Part shown: piece after piece, positions 16,076 to 26,600 of the stretch
How positions within the stretch are numbered: the first letter of the stretch is position 1
Layout: every line of letters begins with the position of its first letter
Assembly: GCA_028694105.1 (NCBI GenBank)
Contig: JAQUUC010000010.1
Span: 18,962 to 82,961 of the forward strand
DNA: 64,000 nucleotides
DNA from: Hespellia sp.
GTDB lineage: Bacteria; Bacillota; Clostridia; Lachnospirales; Lachnospiraceae
Direction of reading: 5' to 3'
Notes under the pieces: generated by a model
Told to the model about the DNA's origin: nothing
What the model saw: only the letters and a program-made list of their open reading frames with translations
The model's database searches: none
Translations under genes and position numbers: made by a program

Positions 16076-18691
16076 TTAATGAGCCTCAAACCAGTTCTTT
16101 CCAACGTTCAGATCAATGGATAACGGAACGCGAAGGTCGGCTGCTTCCATCATATTTTTCTCTAATATTTTCTTCACTTCATCAATCTCGGATTCATGTG
16201 CTTCCACGAGAAGTTCATCGTGAACCTGAAGAATCAGCCGGGATTTCATGTGCTGCTCTTTGAGCGCCTGATTCACGCGAACCATCGCGATTTTAATAAT
16301 ATCGGCTGCCGTTCCCTGAATCGGTGCATTCATGGCAACACGTTCCCCGAAGGAGCGCTGCATGAAATTGCTTGATTTCAGTTCCGGTACCGGTCTGCGC
16401 CTTCCGAAAAGAGTCGTGACATATCCAAGCTCTTTTGCCTGAGACACCGCGTGATCCAAAAACCGCTTAATACCGGGATATGTCTCAAAATAGCTTTCGA
16501 TATACTTTGCCGCTTCTTTCCGCGTGATACTGATATTCTGGCTGAGACCAAAGGAGCTGATTCCATAGACAATACCGAAATTGACCGCTTTCGCATTGCG
16601 GCGCTCCAGATCCGTCACCTCATCAAACGGAATGTGGAATACCTGCGATGCTGTCATCCGGTGAATGTCCTTTGCATCCTTATATGCCTGAATCAAATGT
16701 TCATCTTCGGAACAGTGCGCCAGTATACGGAGCTCTATCTGCGAATAATCGGCATCCACAAGAACGAAGCCTTCCTCCGGAATAAATACTTTGCGAAACA
16801 GTCGGCCAAGCTCTGTGCGGATTGGAATATTCTGAAGGTTTGGTTCTGTACTGCTGATTCGCCCCGTTGCGGTAATCGTCTGATTGAATTTTCCGTGAAT
16901 TCTTCCGTCCAGACTGATGAAATTAGCCAGTCCATCGGCATATGTGGATTTTAGCTTTGCCAGTTGCCGGTATTCCAGTATTTTCGATACAATCGGATAA
17001 TCCGGTGCCAGTTTCTCGAGAACGCCTGCAGCCGTTGAATAACCGGTTTTCGTTTTCTTCCCGCCCGGAAGCCCCATCTTTTCAAAAAGAATCACCCCTA
17101 ACTGTTTTGGTGAGTTGATGTTAAATATCTCATCCGCCATCTCATAGATATCTTTTTCCAGTTCCACAATCCTGCTTCCAAGCTCCTGACTGTAAGCGTG
17201 AAGCTCTTCTGCCTGCACCCGGATTCCCGCCTGTTCCATATCAAACAGCGTGTATACCAGCGGCATCTCAACGTCTGTAAATAAATGCAGCATGCCGTCC
17301 TCTTCTAACTTATTCTTCAAAGGCTCTACCGCTGCAAATGCTGTGTATGCTTCGTAGCATGCCAGCGCATCTCCCTCTGTCTGCTCATCAATCATCATTC
17401 CCAGATGCTCACGGGCAACATCCTGAAACACATAATCATTTTTAATAGGATTCAAAAGATAAGCGGCAACGGTCACATCATAGGCTTTTGTCCGGTCTGG
17501 AATCCGCACATGCTTCATCGCTTCCTTGATATTCATCATGGAAAAGGTATCCACTTTTCCGGCGATATCCGTTAATTCTTCAAACAAAAACTCCATGCTC
17601 ACTTCCTCGGTTGAGGAAATTGCATAAATGTCATCCGCTGAAAATGCAATTCCAATTTTACCAATTCCTGATTTGTGAGCAAACAGCGGCAGAACAAATT
17701 CACTCTCTTCTGAAAACGCAATCCCGACGGTCTTTGCTTTCTTTGCCTGCTCCATGACACGTATTATGTCTGATTTTTCATGAATAGACTGAAACTTTTC
17801 TTCTATATCATTGGAGGAGGCCTCCACATCAAAACGACTGAGCAGATTCTTAAACTGAAGCTTTTGAAAATAATCATATGCCTCTTTCGTGTATGGGTTC
17901 TCATGTTTTGCAGACGCTAAATCAAATGCAATCTCTGCATCCACATCAATCGTTGCCAGAACCTTGCTCATCTGTGCCTGTTCCCAGAATTCTACAATAT
18001 TCTTGCTTGCTCTCGGCGGCTTTAATTCATCGGCATGCTCATGTGCATTTTCAATTGACCCATAATCCACAATGATTTTCGTGGCCGTCTTCTCACCGAT
18101 CCCCGGAACCCCCGGAATGTTATCCGCAGCATCTCCCATCAATGCTTTTACATCAATGAATTCTTTTGGGGTAACCTGATAACGCGCTATGACATCCTCT
18201 GCCAGATAATCTTCCACCTCGGTATTTCCCTGCTTCGTCTTTGGAATGCGGATTTTCACATGGTCTGTTGCAAGCTGCAGCGTATCACGGTCTCCGGAAA
18301 TGATTGCAACATCCATTCCCTTTTCCTCGCACTGCCTGGAAATCGTACCCAGCAAATCATCTGCCTCTAACCCTGCTTTCTCAATGATTGCAATATGCAT
18401 GGCTCTTAAAACTTCCTTGATCACCGGCACCTGCTGGCGCAGTTCCTCTGCCATTGGTTTTCTGGTGCCTTTATATTCCGCATACATCTTGTGACGAAAT
18501 GTAGGTGCATGTACATCAAAAGTCACCATCAGATACTGTGGCTTTTCTGTCTCTAATATCTTAAACATGATGTTCAAAAATCCATAGACTGCATTCGTAT
18601 GAAGTCCCTCTGCATTGGTCAGATCCGGCACTCCGTAAAATGCACGATTTAATATACTGTGTCCATCAATTAATACGATTTTCTCTCTCAT
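16076..18691 (-). CDS. polA: DNA polymerase I
   Basis: Fills gaps and removes RNA primers in replication and repair; 871 residues. The 5'-3' nuclease domain covers about residues 1-290 (DGHSILNRAFYG at the start, DADDLLG-like metal site). Next is a 3'-5' exonuclease-like domain in which the DxE metal residues are degenerate, so proofreading is probably absent. The polymerase domain has motif A DADYSQIELRILAH and motif C VHDELLVE. It heads a six-gene series down to degV. AAAGGG lies about 11 bases before the ATG. Confidence 0.97.
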   Translation of the reverse strand: MREKIVLIDGHSILNRAFYGVPDLTNAEGLHTNAVYGFLNIMFKILETEKPQYLMVTFDVHAPTFRHKMYAEYKGTRKPMAEELRQQVPVIKEVLRAMHIAIIEKAGLEADDLLGTISRQCEEKGMDVAIISGDRDTLQLATDHVKIRIPKTKQGNTEVEDYLAEDVIARYQVTPKEFIDVKALMGDAADNIPGVPGIGEKTATKIIVDYGSIENAHEHADELKPPRASKNIVEFWEQAQMSKVLATIDVDAEIAFDLASAKHENPYTKEAYDYFQKLQFKNLLSRFDVEASSNDIEEKFQSIHEKSDIIRVMEQAKKAKTVGIAFSEESEFVLPLFAHKSGIGKIGIAFSADDIYAISSTEEVSMEFLFEELTDIAGKVDTFSMMNIKEAMKHVRIPDRTKAYDVTVAAYLLNPIKNDYVFQDVAREHLGMMIDEQTEGDALACYEAYTAFAAVEPLKNKLEEDGMLHLFTDVEMPLVYTLFDMEQAGIRVQAEELHAYSQELGSRIVELEKDIYEMADEIFNINSPKQLGVILFEKMGLPGGKKTKTGYSTAAGVLEKLAPDYPIVSKILEYRQLAKLKSTYADGLANFISLDGRIHGKFNQTITATGRISSTEPNLQNIPIRTELGRLFRKVFIPEEGFVLVDADYSQIELRILAHCSEDEHLIQAYKDAKDIHRMTASQVFHIPFDEVTDLERRNAKAVNFGIVYGISSFGLSQNISITRKEAAKYIESYFETYPGIKRFLDHAVSQAKELGYVTTLFGRRRPVPELKSSNFMQRSFGERVAMNAPIQGTAADIIKIAMVRVNQALKEQHMKSRLILQVHDELLVEAHESEIDEVKKILEKNMMEAADLRVPLSIDLNVGKNWFEAH

Positions 18692-18760
18692 TAATATATT
18701 GCCCTTTCAGTTTATGACATACATATATACTATACACCAAAACAAAGCTTTTTAAAAGAA

Positions 18761-18803
18761 AAAAGTACTGACTACAGATAAGCTCTGTAAAATCAGTACT
18801 TTT
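18761..18803 (-). terminator. Intrinsic terminator of tRNA-Leu
   Basis: An 11-bp stem (aaaagtactga and its complement) with an inner tacag/ctgta extension is followed on the minus strand by a run of T. It lies just after the tRNA 3' end and before polA. Confidence 0.85.
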
Positions 18804-18816
18804 AATGTGTTTTAAG

Positions 18817-18899
18817 TGCGGCTGGTGGGACTTGAACCCACACGAGGTCACCCCCGCAAGATTTTGAGTCTTGTGCGTCTGCCATTCCGCCACAGCCGC
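18817..18899 (-). tRNA. tRNA-Leu (anticodon CAA)
   Basis: A class II tRNA of 83 bases, CCA not encoded. The acceptor stem is GCGGCTG pairing with CAGCCGC, the discriminator is A, the anticodon stem is CAAGA/TCTTG with loop CTCAAAA (anticodon CAA, reading UUG), a long variable arm follows, and the T arm is GTGGG-TTCAAGT-CCCAC. The long variable arm and anticodon identify a leucine tRNA. Confidence 0.95.
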
Positions 18900-18928
18900 G
18901 CACTCAGCTATTTTTCAAGCCGAGTTAT

Positions 18929-18957
18929 ATATTATCATATTCAGAGAATGATTGCAA
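18929..18957 (-). promoter_or_regulatory. Promoter of tRNA-Leu
   Basis: TTGCAA (-35) and TAATAT (-10) with a 17-base spacer on the minus strand, about 30 bases before the mature tRNA 5' end. Confidence 0.55.
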
Positions 18958-18989
18958 GATGATTTCCGCAATTCTTTTTCATTCACCGG

Positions 18990-20261
18990 TTATTTTGTCA
19001 GCTTCTTTCCGATATCAAAGCAGTCAAAGGTTGCAAAGTAATCTGCCGGGGTCTCTGCTCTGCGGATAAGCTGCACACTTTTATCTTCTTTCAGAAGCAG
19101 CTCTGCGGATTTTAATTTTCCGTTATAGTTATATCCCATTGAAAATCCGTGTGCGCCCGTGTCATGGATCACAAGCAAATCGCCCATCTCAATCTCCGGC
19201 AGCATCCGGTCAATTGCAAATTTATCATTGTTCTCGCATAATGAACCGGTCACATCGTACTGGTGGTCACAAGGTGCATCTTCTTTTCCCATCACTGTGA
19301 TGTGATGATATGCGCCGTACATTGCAGGTCTCATCAGGTTCACGGCACAGGCATCCACACCGATGTACTCTTTATGCGTATGCTTTTCATGAATTGCTTT
19401 TGTTACAAGGCAGCCATACGGTCCCATCATAAATCTTCCAAGCTCTGTATAGATTTCGAGATCTCCCATCCCTGCCGGAACCAGCACTTCCTCAAACACT
19501 CTGCGGACACCTTCTCCGATTGCACGAATATCGTTCGGCTCCTGATCCGGTGTGTATGGAATTCCGATTCCGCCGGATAAGTTGATGAATTTAATATGAA
19601 CGCCGGTCTCCTTCTGCAGCTTAACCGCCACTTCAAACAATACTTTTGCAAGCATTGGATAATAATCGTTCGTCACGGTATTACTTGCTAAAAATGCATG
19701 GATACCGAATTCTTTTGCACCCTTGCTCTTTAAAATCTTAAAGGCTTCAAACAGCTGCTCGGTTGTCATACCGTATTTCGAATCTCCCGGGTTGTCCATG
19801 ATATCATTGCTGATTTTAAACAGTCCGCCCGGATTATAACGACAGCTGATGGTTTCCGGAATATGACCGATGGTATCCTCCAAAAACTGGATGTGCGTAA
19901 AATCATCCAGATTAATGATTGCTCCAAGCTTATCTGCATATACAAATTCTTCCGCCGGTGTGTCATTAGAAGAAAACATGATATCAGATCCCTGTACTCC
20001 CATTGCATCGGAGAGCATAAGCTCTGTGTAAGAGGAACAGTCACAGCCGCAGTCGTAATCCTTTAAAATATTAATTAAAAACGGATTCGGCGTTGCTTTG
20101 ACCGCAAAATATTCCTTGTAGCCTTTATTCCATGCAAAAGCGCTTCTCAGTGCTTCCATATTTTTTCTAATGCCTTTTTCATCATAAAGATGAAATGGGG
20201 TTGGATAATCCTTTACGATCTCATCTAACTGTGCTTTTGTTACAAATGTTTCTTTTTTCAT
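18990..20261 (-). CDS. lysA: Diaminopimelate decarboxylase
   Basis: PLP-dependent decarboxylation of meso-diaminopimelate to lysine; 423 residues, alanine-racemase-fold barrel. The PLP lysine is Lys55 in YFAVKATPNP, the Gly-rich phosphate site is LSGGIGIP, and the active-site cysteine region is SLCENND in the C-terminal beta domain, a variant of the usual CESxD. Its start overlaps the stop of the upstream regulator by four bases, implying translational coupling. A related PLP decarboxylase specificity is possible but less likely. Confidence 0.9.
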   Translation of the reverse strand: MKKETFVTKAQLDEIVKDYPTPFHLYDEKGIRKNMEALRSAFAWNKGYKEYFAVKATPNPFLINILKDYDCGCDCSSYTELMLSDAMGVQGSDIMFSSNDTPAEEFVYADKLGAIINLDDFTHIQFLEDTIGHIPETISCRYNPGGLFKISNDIMDNPGDSKYGMTTEQLFEAFKILKSKGAKEFGIHAFLASNTVTNDYYPMLAKVLFEVAVKLQKETGVHIKFINLSGGIGIPYTPDQEPNDIRAIGEGVRRVFEEVLVPAGMGDLEIYTELGRFMMGPYGCLVTKAIHEKHTHKEYIGVDACAVNLMRPAMYGAYHHITVMGKEDAPCDHQYDVTGSLCENNDKFAIDRMLPEIEMGDLLVIHDTGAHGFSMGYNYNGKLKSAELLLKEDKSVQLIRRAETPADYFATFDCFDIGKKLTK

Positions 20262-20968
20262 CGTTTCATATTCCTCCGTATACTTATTAATTTTATTTCA
20301 TTTGCCAATGCATTCTTAAATAACGTCACCAGATTCTTTTGCCCGGAATACAGACAGGTATTCGTCGAACCACTCCCGTATTCTCCGGTCAGAGTATATT
20401 TTGAATCAGCAATGATTCCGACCTGTTTTCCCCGGTCATCGCTGACATAGATCTTTGCCCCCTTTAACATGAACGGCATATCCGTGACAATCACGACCTT
20501 CTTTTCCGCCGCGGCTGCTGTCTCAAGTTCCTCTCGCAGCAGATTCAAAAACTCCTGTTTTCCGGTTATATAGACTCTTGCTTCAATATTCGACAGAAGT
20601 GCCTTTGCCTTATCCAGAATATGCTCTCTGCCTTCAATCGTAATATATCCCTCTTCTTCCGCCCGCATCTGCGGCTGGTTCTCTAACAGCCACTCTTTTG
20701 ATTTCTGAAGCTTTCGGATATAGTTGTCGCAAAATTCTTCCACCTGTACGGGGATATATCGTTTCGCCGATTCTTCCAGCAGATACGCAGCACCCTTGTC
20801 AACTAAGGATGACAATGCACTGTAGGCATTGGATCTGGAAATGCCGGTTGCTTTGGATATCTCATATCCGGTCTGTTTTCCTGATTCAATCAGCTTGTAA
20901 TATATGGTTGCTTCCTGTCTGGTCAGTCCCATTTTCATTAACTGTTCAATGAATTGTTCGTTATCCAT
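20258..20968 (-). CDS. TrmB-family transcriptional regulator
   Basis: A 236-residue regulator with an N-terminal winged helix (TRQEATIYYKLIESG, then SKATGISRSNAYSALSSL as recognition region) and a C-terminal ligand-sensing TrmB domain with IDxxxYxLTGE-like strands near residue 190. Sugar-sensing is known for archaeal TrmB members; here the overlapping lysA suggests control of lysine or diaminopimelate supply instead. An inverted repeat around its promoter could be an autoregulatory site. The effector is unknown. Confidence 0.85.
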   Translation of the reverse strand: MDNEQFIEQLMKMGLTRQEATIYYKLIESGKQTGYEISKATGISRSNAYSALSSLVDKGAAYLLEESAKRYIPVQVEEFCDNYIRKLQKSKEWLLENQPQMRAEEEGYITIEGREHILDKAKALLSNIEARVYITGKQEFLNLLREELETAAAAEKKVVIVTDMPFMLKGAKIYVSDDRGKQVGIIADSKYTLTGEYGSGSTNTCLYSGQKNLVTLFKNALANEIKLISIRRNMKR

Positions 20969-21005
20969 TCACTCACGCTTTCTATTAGTGGTTCTTTATA
21001 GAAAC

Positions 21006-21034
21006 ACTATAGTAGATTCTAATAGGTTTGTCAA
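21006..21034 (-). promoter_or_regulatory. Promoter of the trmB-like/lysA operon with flanking inverted repeat
   Basis: TTGACA (-35, 21029-21034), 17-base spacer, TATAGT (-10, 21006-21011). CTATTAG (20982-20988) and CTAATAG (21019-21025) form an inverted repeat bracketing the -10 box, a plausible operator for the regulator encoded downstream. Confidence 0.75.
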
Positions 21035-21052
21035 TATAAAACCAGCAAAATA

Positions 21053-21084
21053 TAAAAAAGACAGAGCCTGCTTCCACTCTGTCT
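21053..21084 (-). terminator. Intrinsic terminator of pyk
   Basis: AGACAGAG and CTCTGTCT pair with a 10-base loop; on the minus strand the stem runs into a T6 tract. It lies 20 bases after the pyk stop. Confidence 0.88.
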
Positions 21085-21103
21085 CTCTTGACAATCATAT
21101 ATT

Positions 21104-22540
21104 TTAGTCTACAACTGCAATTCTCATCATGTTGCTGACACCCTCTTTTGCCTTTTTCACATTCGGTGAAGGGATACCGGCGGTCAGAACTACAATGTCA
21201 CCTTCGTCTACGAACTGTTTGACTTTTGCGAGCTCAATTGCACCGCTGCAGATATCTTCTGTTGTATGGAGCTCGATTGATTTCATTGGACGTACGCCCC
21301 AGTTAATCTGCATCTTGCGAAGTGTTCTCTCGTTTGGAGAAACACCGAGAATCTCAGCTTGTGGTTTGAACTTGGAAACAACTCTTGCTGTCGCACCTGA
21401 TACGGTCGGTGTAAGAATGCATTTGGCATTCAGATTCACCGCAGCTGCTACAGACGCATATCCGATTGCATTTGACACACTGCTCTTCTTATTTGCACCG
21501 GATTTTTCCAGAATCATATCATAATCAAGATGCTTTTCTGTATTTTCTGCAATGTGAACCATCATCTGAAGTGCTTCGACTGGATATTTACCCTGCGCTG
21601 TCTCGCCGGATAACATGACAGCATCGGTTCCGTCATAAATTGCATTGGCAACATCGGTTACCTCCGCTCTTGTCGGACGTGGATTTCTCATCATGGAGTC
21701 CAGCATCTGTGTTGCCGTGATAACTGGTTTGAAGTTATCGTTGCATTTCTGAATCATCATTTTCTGAAGATATGGGAGTTCCTCTGCTGCAATCTCCACA
21801 CCGAGATCTCCACGTGCAACCATGATACCGTCAGATGCACGGATAATTTCCTCGATATTTTTGATTCCCTCTGCATTTTCAATCTTCGCAATCACCGGAA
21901 GATTTGGTGCTCCGCACTCATTTAATAATGCTTTGATCTCTAAGATACATTCTGCATTACGCACAAATGATGCGGCGATAAAATCGACCTCCTGCTCCAC
22001 ACCAAAACGGATATCATCTTTATCTTTATCGGTAATAGCAGGAAGGCGAACCGGTACATTCGGAACATTGACCCCCTTGCGTTCTCCAAGTTCTCCACCA
22101 TTGTCAACACGGCAGATAATATCTGCATCGGTCTTGTCTTCAACTGTAAGTTCAATCAAGCCATCATCAATCAGAATCTTCTTACCGGATTCAACATCCT
22201 GAACAAGTCCTTCATATGTGATTGAGACCTTTTCTGCATTTCCCATAATTTCTTTTGTAGTGAGAATAAATGTCTCACCCTCTTTTAGCTTTACTTTCTT
22301 ACCGTCCTCCAACAGACCGGTACGAATCTCCGGACCCTTTGTATCGAGGAGAATTGCAACCGGTTTCCCGGTCTCATCGCGAAGCTGTTTGATCATGTCC
22401 ATACGCATCTTCTGCTCTTCATGGTCACCGTGCGAAAAATTAAATCTGGCAATATCCATTCCATTTAACATTAACTGCTTCATAACTTCTCTGTCGTTTG
22501 TATTCGGTCCCATAGTACAAATAATTTTTGTTTTTTTCAT
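21104..22540 (-). CDS. pyk: Pyruvate kinase
   Basis: Converts phosphoenolpyruvate and ADP to pyruvate and ATP at the end of glycolysis; 478 residues. Hallmarks are TMGPNT near residue 10, DTKGPEIRTG, the catalytic-lysine region IAKIENAEG, VARGDLGVEI and a C-terminal allosteric domain. It has the basic length without the extra PEP-utiliser domain of bacilli. It follows the rhomboid-fold gene by 26 bases with AGGAG, so both probably share the upstream promoter. Confidence 0.97.
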   Translation of the reverse strand: MKKTKIICTMGPNTNDREVMKQLMLNGMDIARFNFSHGDHEEQKMRMDMIKQLRDETGKPVAILLDTKGPEIRTGLLEDGKKVKLKEGETFILTTKEIMGNAEKVSITYEGLVQDVESGKKILIDDGLIELTVEDKTDADIICRVDNGGELGERKGVNVPNVPVRLPAITDKDKDDIRFGVEQEVDFIAASFVRNAECILEIKALLNECGAPNLPVIAKIENAEGIKNIEEIIRASDGIMVARGDLGVEIAAEELPYLQKMMIQKCNDNFKPVITATQMLDSMMRNPRPTRAEVTDVANAIYDGTDAVMLSGETAQGKYPVEALQMMVHIAENTEKHLDYDMILEKSGANKKSSVSNAIGYASVAAAVNLNAKCILTPTVSGATARVVSKFKPQAEILGVSPNERTLRKMQINWGVRPMKSIELHTTEDICSGAIELAKVKQFVDEGDIVVLTAGIPSPNVKKAKEGVSNMMRIAVVD

Positions 22541-22566
22541 ATAATCTCCTATTACTCTCTTTTTTA

Positions 22567-23445
22567 CTATTTAACGTGTGTATGTGTGAACAAATGATCC
22601 TGACAGTATTCATAATTCCCGTTACATTTTGAACAATAGCGGAATTCCAGTCTTGGATCATCTAATTCTGTTCGTTTGCAGACTGCACAGATATGCTTCG
22701 CACCTGCAGGTGCCGCCGCATTTCCATTTGATTTTTTTGCCATCTTAACTGCTTCATGATACCGTCTGCGCCGTTTCACCTCTTTTGGTGAATGTGCCTT
22801 GAAATTTCTGGAAGAGAAATAAAATACCAGAAAATTTAAAATAGAAACAGCTGCCGCTGCCGCCTGTGCCTTGTATACAATACCAAACACTTCGCTGCCG
22901 CCATATGCGGGGAGAAATGCCTGAAGAACCGTATATCCAAAGAATGCCGCGTCCAGCCACGCAAGATACTTTACTTTGACCGGAATCACAAAAAACAGCA
23001 GAAATTCAATGTCCGGATATACCATCGCAAATGCAAAGAACAATGACAGGTTCAGATAAAATGTTCCCATCGGAAGTGATAATCCGGTTGCAAGATATAC
23101 GATAATTGCTGCGATCACATGGAACAGTACACCCATGAAAAAATACAGATTGAAACGAAAAGCACCCCATGTGCGTTCAAGCTGTGTACCAATCATATAA
23201 TACAGATACAATGCAAAGATAACAAACCAAATGCTTGTAGATGGCGGCTGTATCAAAAATGTAACAATGCGCCATATCTGACCATGTAAAATAGCTCCTG
23301 CATCCAAATCCAGATAGCTGTAGTAAAAATCTGGCATGACCATTTGAATAACAAATCCAATCCCGTAAAGAATGATGATATACCACATCAAGTTAGGAAT
23401 TGCGTATTTACCGAACTTCTTTTCTAACTTATTGATCCAATTCAT
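22567..23445 (-). CDS. Rhomboid-fold membrane protein with C-terminal zinc-ribbon-like tail
   Basis: About 292 residues with roughly six membrane segments between residues 15 and 205, resembling the rhomboid/derlin fold; the HGQIWRIVTFLI and RTWGAFRFNLYFFMG segments match it. The usual catalytic GxSG serine and late histidine are not recognisable, so it is probably a pseudoprotease. After a basic stretch, the cytosolic tail has CAVC and CSKC pairs followed by YCQDHLFTHTH, likely a zinc ribbon. The ATG at 23443-23445 follows AGGAG; the ORF start seven codons upstream has no ribosome site. Its role is unknown. Confidence 0.8.
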   Translation of the reverse strand: MNWINKLEKKFGKYAIPNLMWYIIILYGIGFVIQMVMPDFYYSYLDLDAGAILHGQIWRIVTFLIQPPSTSIWFVIFALYLYYMIGTQLERTWGAFRFNLYFFMGVLFHVIAAIIVYLATGLSLPMGTFYLNLSLFFAFAMVYPDIEFLLFFVIPVKVKYLAWLDAAFFGYTVLQAFLPAYGGSEVFGIVYKAQAAAAAVSILNFLVFYFSSRNFKAHSPKEVKRRRRYHEAVKMAKKSNGNAAAPAGAKHICAVCKRTELDDPRLEFRYCSKCNGNYEYCQDHLFTHTHVK

Positions 23446-23481
23446 AAATGCAGAGCTCCTTTTCATTTTACATACCCATTA

Positions 23482-23510
23482 ATTGTAACTTCCCAACAGA
23501 ACTTTGTCAA
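23482..23510 (-). promoter_or_regulatory. Promoter of the rhomboid-pyk unit
   Basis: TTGACA (-35, 23505-23510), 17-base spacer and TACAAT (-10, 23482-23487) on the minus strand, about 35 bases before the chosen ATG. Confidence 0.8.
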
Positions 23511-23542
23511 TTTAATCCAAACAGTTTACAACTTTTTTACAA

Positions 23543-23571
23543 TTGTGTTTTTGCAAACAATGTCGTATAAT
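23543..23571 (+). promoter_or_regulatory. Promoter of the activase gene
   Basis: TTGTGT (-35, 23543-23548), 17-base spacer and perfect TATAAT (-10, 23566-23571), divergent from the rhomboid promoter. Confidence 0.7.
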
Positions 23572-23637
23572 GTACTCTGAAACAATTTCTATATTAATAA
23601 GAAACAACCATTGATTTCATTGAGAGGAATATTACAT

Positions 23638-26600
23638 ATGAGTTTAAAAGAATTACATACTTTAGGGATTGATATTGGCTCAACAACAGTTAAAATAGCC
23701 ATATTGAACTCTGATAATGAGGTTCTGTTTTCTGACTACGAAAGACATTTTGCCAATATTCAGGAGACATTATCAGACCTTCTTGGCCGTGCAGTCTACA
23801 AACTGGGGTCCATTCACGTCTCTCCTGTTATTACGGGTTCCGGCGGGCTGACGCTTGCGAAGCACCTTGGTGTTCCGTTCGTGCAGGAGGTAATTGCCGT
23901 ATCCACAGCACTGCAGGATTACGCACCACAGACAGACGTTGCCATTGAGCTTGGCGGCGAAGATGCCAAGATTATTTATTTCGAAGGTGGAAATGTCGAA
24001 CAGCGAATGAACGGTGTCTGTGCCGGCGGTACAGGTTCTTTCATCGACCAGATGGCCTCTCTTCTGCAGACAGATGCACTGGGACTTAACAACTACGCCC
24101 ATAACTACAAGGCGCTTTATTCGATTGCTGCGCGCTGCGGTGTGTTTGCCAAATCCGACATCCAGCCACTGATCAACGAAGGTGCAACGAAGGAAGACCT
24201 TGCCGCATCTATTTTTCAGGCGGTGGTCAATCAGACCATCAGCGGACTTGCCTGCGGTAAGCCGATTCGTGGCCATGTTGCATTCTTAGGCGGACCGCTG
24301 CACTTCCTTCCGGAGCTTCGCGAAGCATTTATAAGGACTTTAAAATTAGACGATGAACATATTATCGCACCAAAGTATTCGCATTTATTTGCTGCCGTGG
24401 GTTCTGCGCTGAATTCGAAGAAGGATCTGGACGTTTCGATTGTGGAGATGCAGGAACGTATGGCCGGGAAAATTAAAATGGAATTCGAAGTGGACCGTAT
24501 GGAGCCGCTGTTTGCTACCGAGGCGGATTACACAGAATTTCAGAGCCGCCACGCCAAACATCAGGTTCCGGTAAAGGATCTGGCAACCTATAAAGGAAAA
24601 GCCTTCCTGGGAATCGATGCGGGCTCTACGACCACCAAAGCTGCTCTGGTCGGCGAGGACGGAACTCTTCTGTATTCGTTCTATCACGGCAACGATGGTG
24701 ACCCCCTCGGGACCACCATTACTGCAATCAAGGATATTTACAGCCAGCTTCCGGAGGATGTCGAGATTGTGCATTCCTGCTCGACCGGCTACGGAGAAGC
24801 GTTGATTAAGGCTGCGCTTATGCTGGATGACGGCGAAGTTGAGACCGTATCCCATTACTATGCAGCTTCATTTTTTGAACCGGATGTGGACTGTATCCTC
24901 GACATCGGCGGCCAGGATATGAAATGTATTAAAATCAAGAACCAGTCTGTCGACAGTGTACAGTTAAATGAAGCCTGTTCTTCCGGCTGTGGTTCTTTTA
25001 TTGAAACCTTTGCAAAAGGTCTGAACTATTCGGTCGAGGATTTCGCGCACGAAGCTTTGTATGCACATAATCCGATTGATCTCGGAACGAGATGTACTGT
25101 ATTCATGAATTCGAAGGTAAAGCAGGCACAGAAGGAAGGCGCCGAAGTCTCTGATATTTCTGCTGGTCTGGCTTATTCAGTTATCAAAAATGCACTCTTT
25201 AAAGTAATCAAAGTTTCCGATGCTTCCGAGCTCGGTGAACACATCGTTGTTCAGGGAGGTACTTTCTATAATGAAGCTGTACTCCGAAGCTTCGAAAAGA
25301 TTGCAAACTGTCACGCAATCCGTCCTGACATTGCCGGAATCATGGGTGCTTTCGGTGCGGCCTTAATCGCCCGGGAACGCTATGTGGACTGTGAAGGTAC
25401 GACTATGCTCTCCATTGAAGAGATTGAGAACTTTACTTACAATACTTCCATGTCAAAATGTAAGGGCTGTACGAACAACTGCCGGCTTACAATCAACAGA
25501 TTCAACGACGGCAGACGTTATATTTCCGGTAATCGCTGTGAACGTGGACTCGGCAAAGAAAAATCCAAGAATAACCTTCCGAATCTGTTTGAATATAAGA
25601 ACGAACGGTATTTTGGATATACACCGCTGTCTGATGAAGAAGCTGTCCGTGGAACCGTTGGACTTCCAAGAGTCCTCAATATGTACGAGAATTATCCTTT
25701 CTGGTTTACATTTTTTAATGATCTTGGATTTAAGGTTGTGTTATCGCCTGCTTCCACCAGAAAGATTTATGAATTGGGAATTGATTCGATTCCAAGTGAA
25801 TCGGAATGTTACCCGGCGAAATTAGCTCATGGTCATGTGGAATGGCTGATCAAAGAAGGCGTTTCCTTCATCTTCTATCCCTGCATTCCATATGAACGTC
25901 AGGAATTTGAGGATGCGAATAATCATTATAACTGTCCGATTGTTACTTCTTATCCCGAAAATATTAAGAATAACATGGACGCTATTGTTTGCGGTGAAGT
26001 GGATTTCATGAATCCGTTCCTTTCCTTCAAGGATGAGGAGACACTCTGTGTCCGGCTGATTGAAGAATTCAGTGACAAGTTTTCCATTTCCACTGATGAA
26101 ATTAAATCTTCCGTGCACGCTGCATGGGCTGAACTTGAGAGCTGCCGCCAGGACATCAGACGAAAAGGGGAAGAGACTGTAAAGTTCCTCGATGAGACCG
26201 GCAACCGCGGTATCGTTCTGGCAGGCCGTCCGTATCATTTTGATCCGGAGGTCAACCACGGTATTCCGGAGCTGATTAATTCTTATAACTGCGCAGTACT
26301 GACCGAGGACTGCATTTCCCACCTGAATCCGGTCGAGCGTCCTTTGATCGTTATGGATCAGTGGATGTATCATTCCCGTCTGTATGCAGCCGCAAATTAT
26401 GTGAAAACAAAGGAAAATCTGGATTTAATCCAGCTTAATTCTTTCGGATGTGGACTTGATGCAGTTACAACCGATCAGGTTTCCGATATTCTGACCGGTT
26501 CCGATAAAATTTATACTTCTTTAAAGATCGATGAAGTCAATAACTTAGGTGCCGCCAGAATCCGTATCCGCTCGCTGCTTGCTGCAATCCGTGTCCGTGA

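Noticed and set aside
23773..24276. Minus-strand frame of 167 codons inside the activase gene
   Set aside because: Antisense shadow of the conserved ATPase domain; no ribosome site or recognisable protein.
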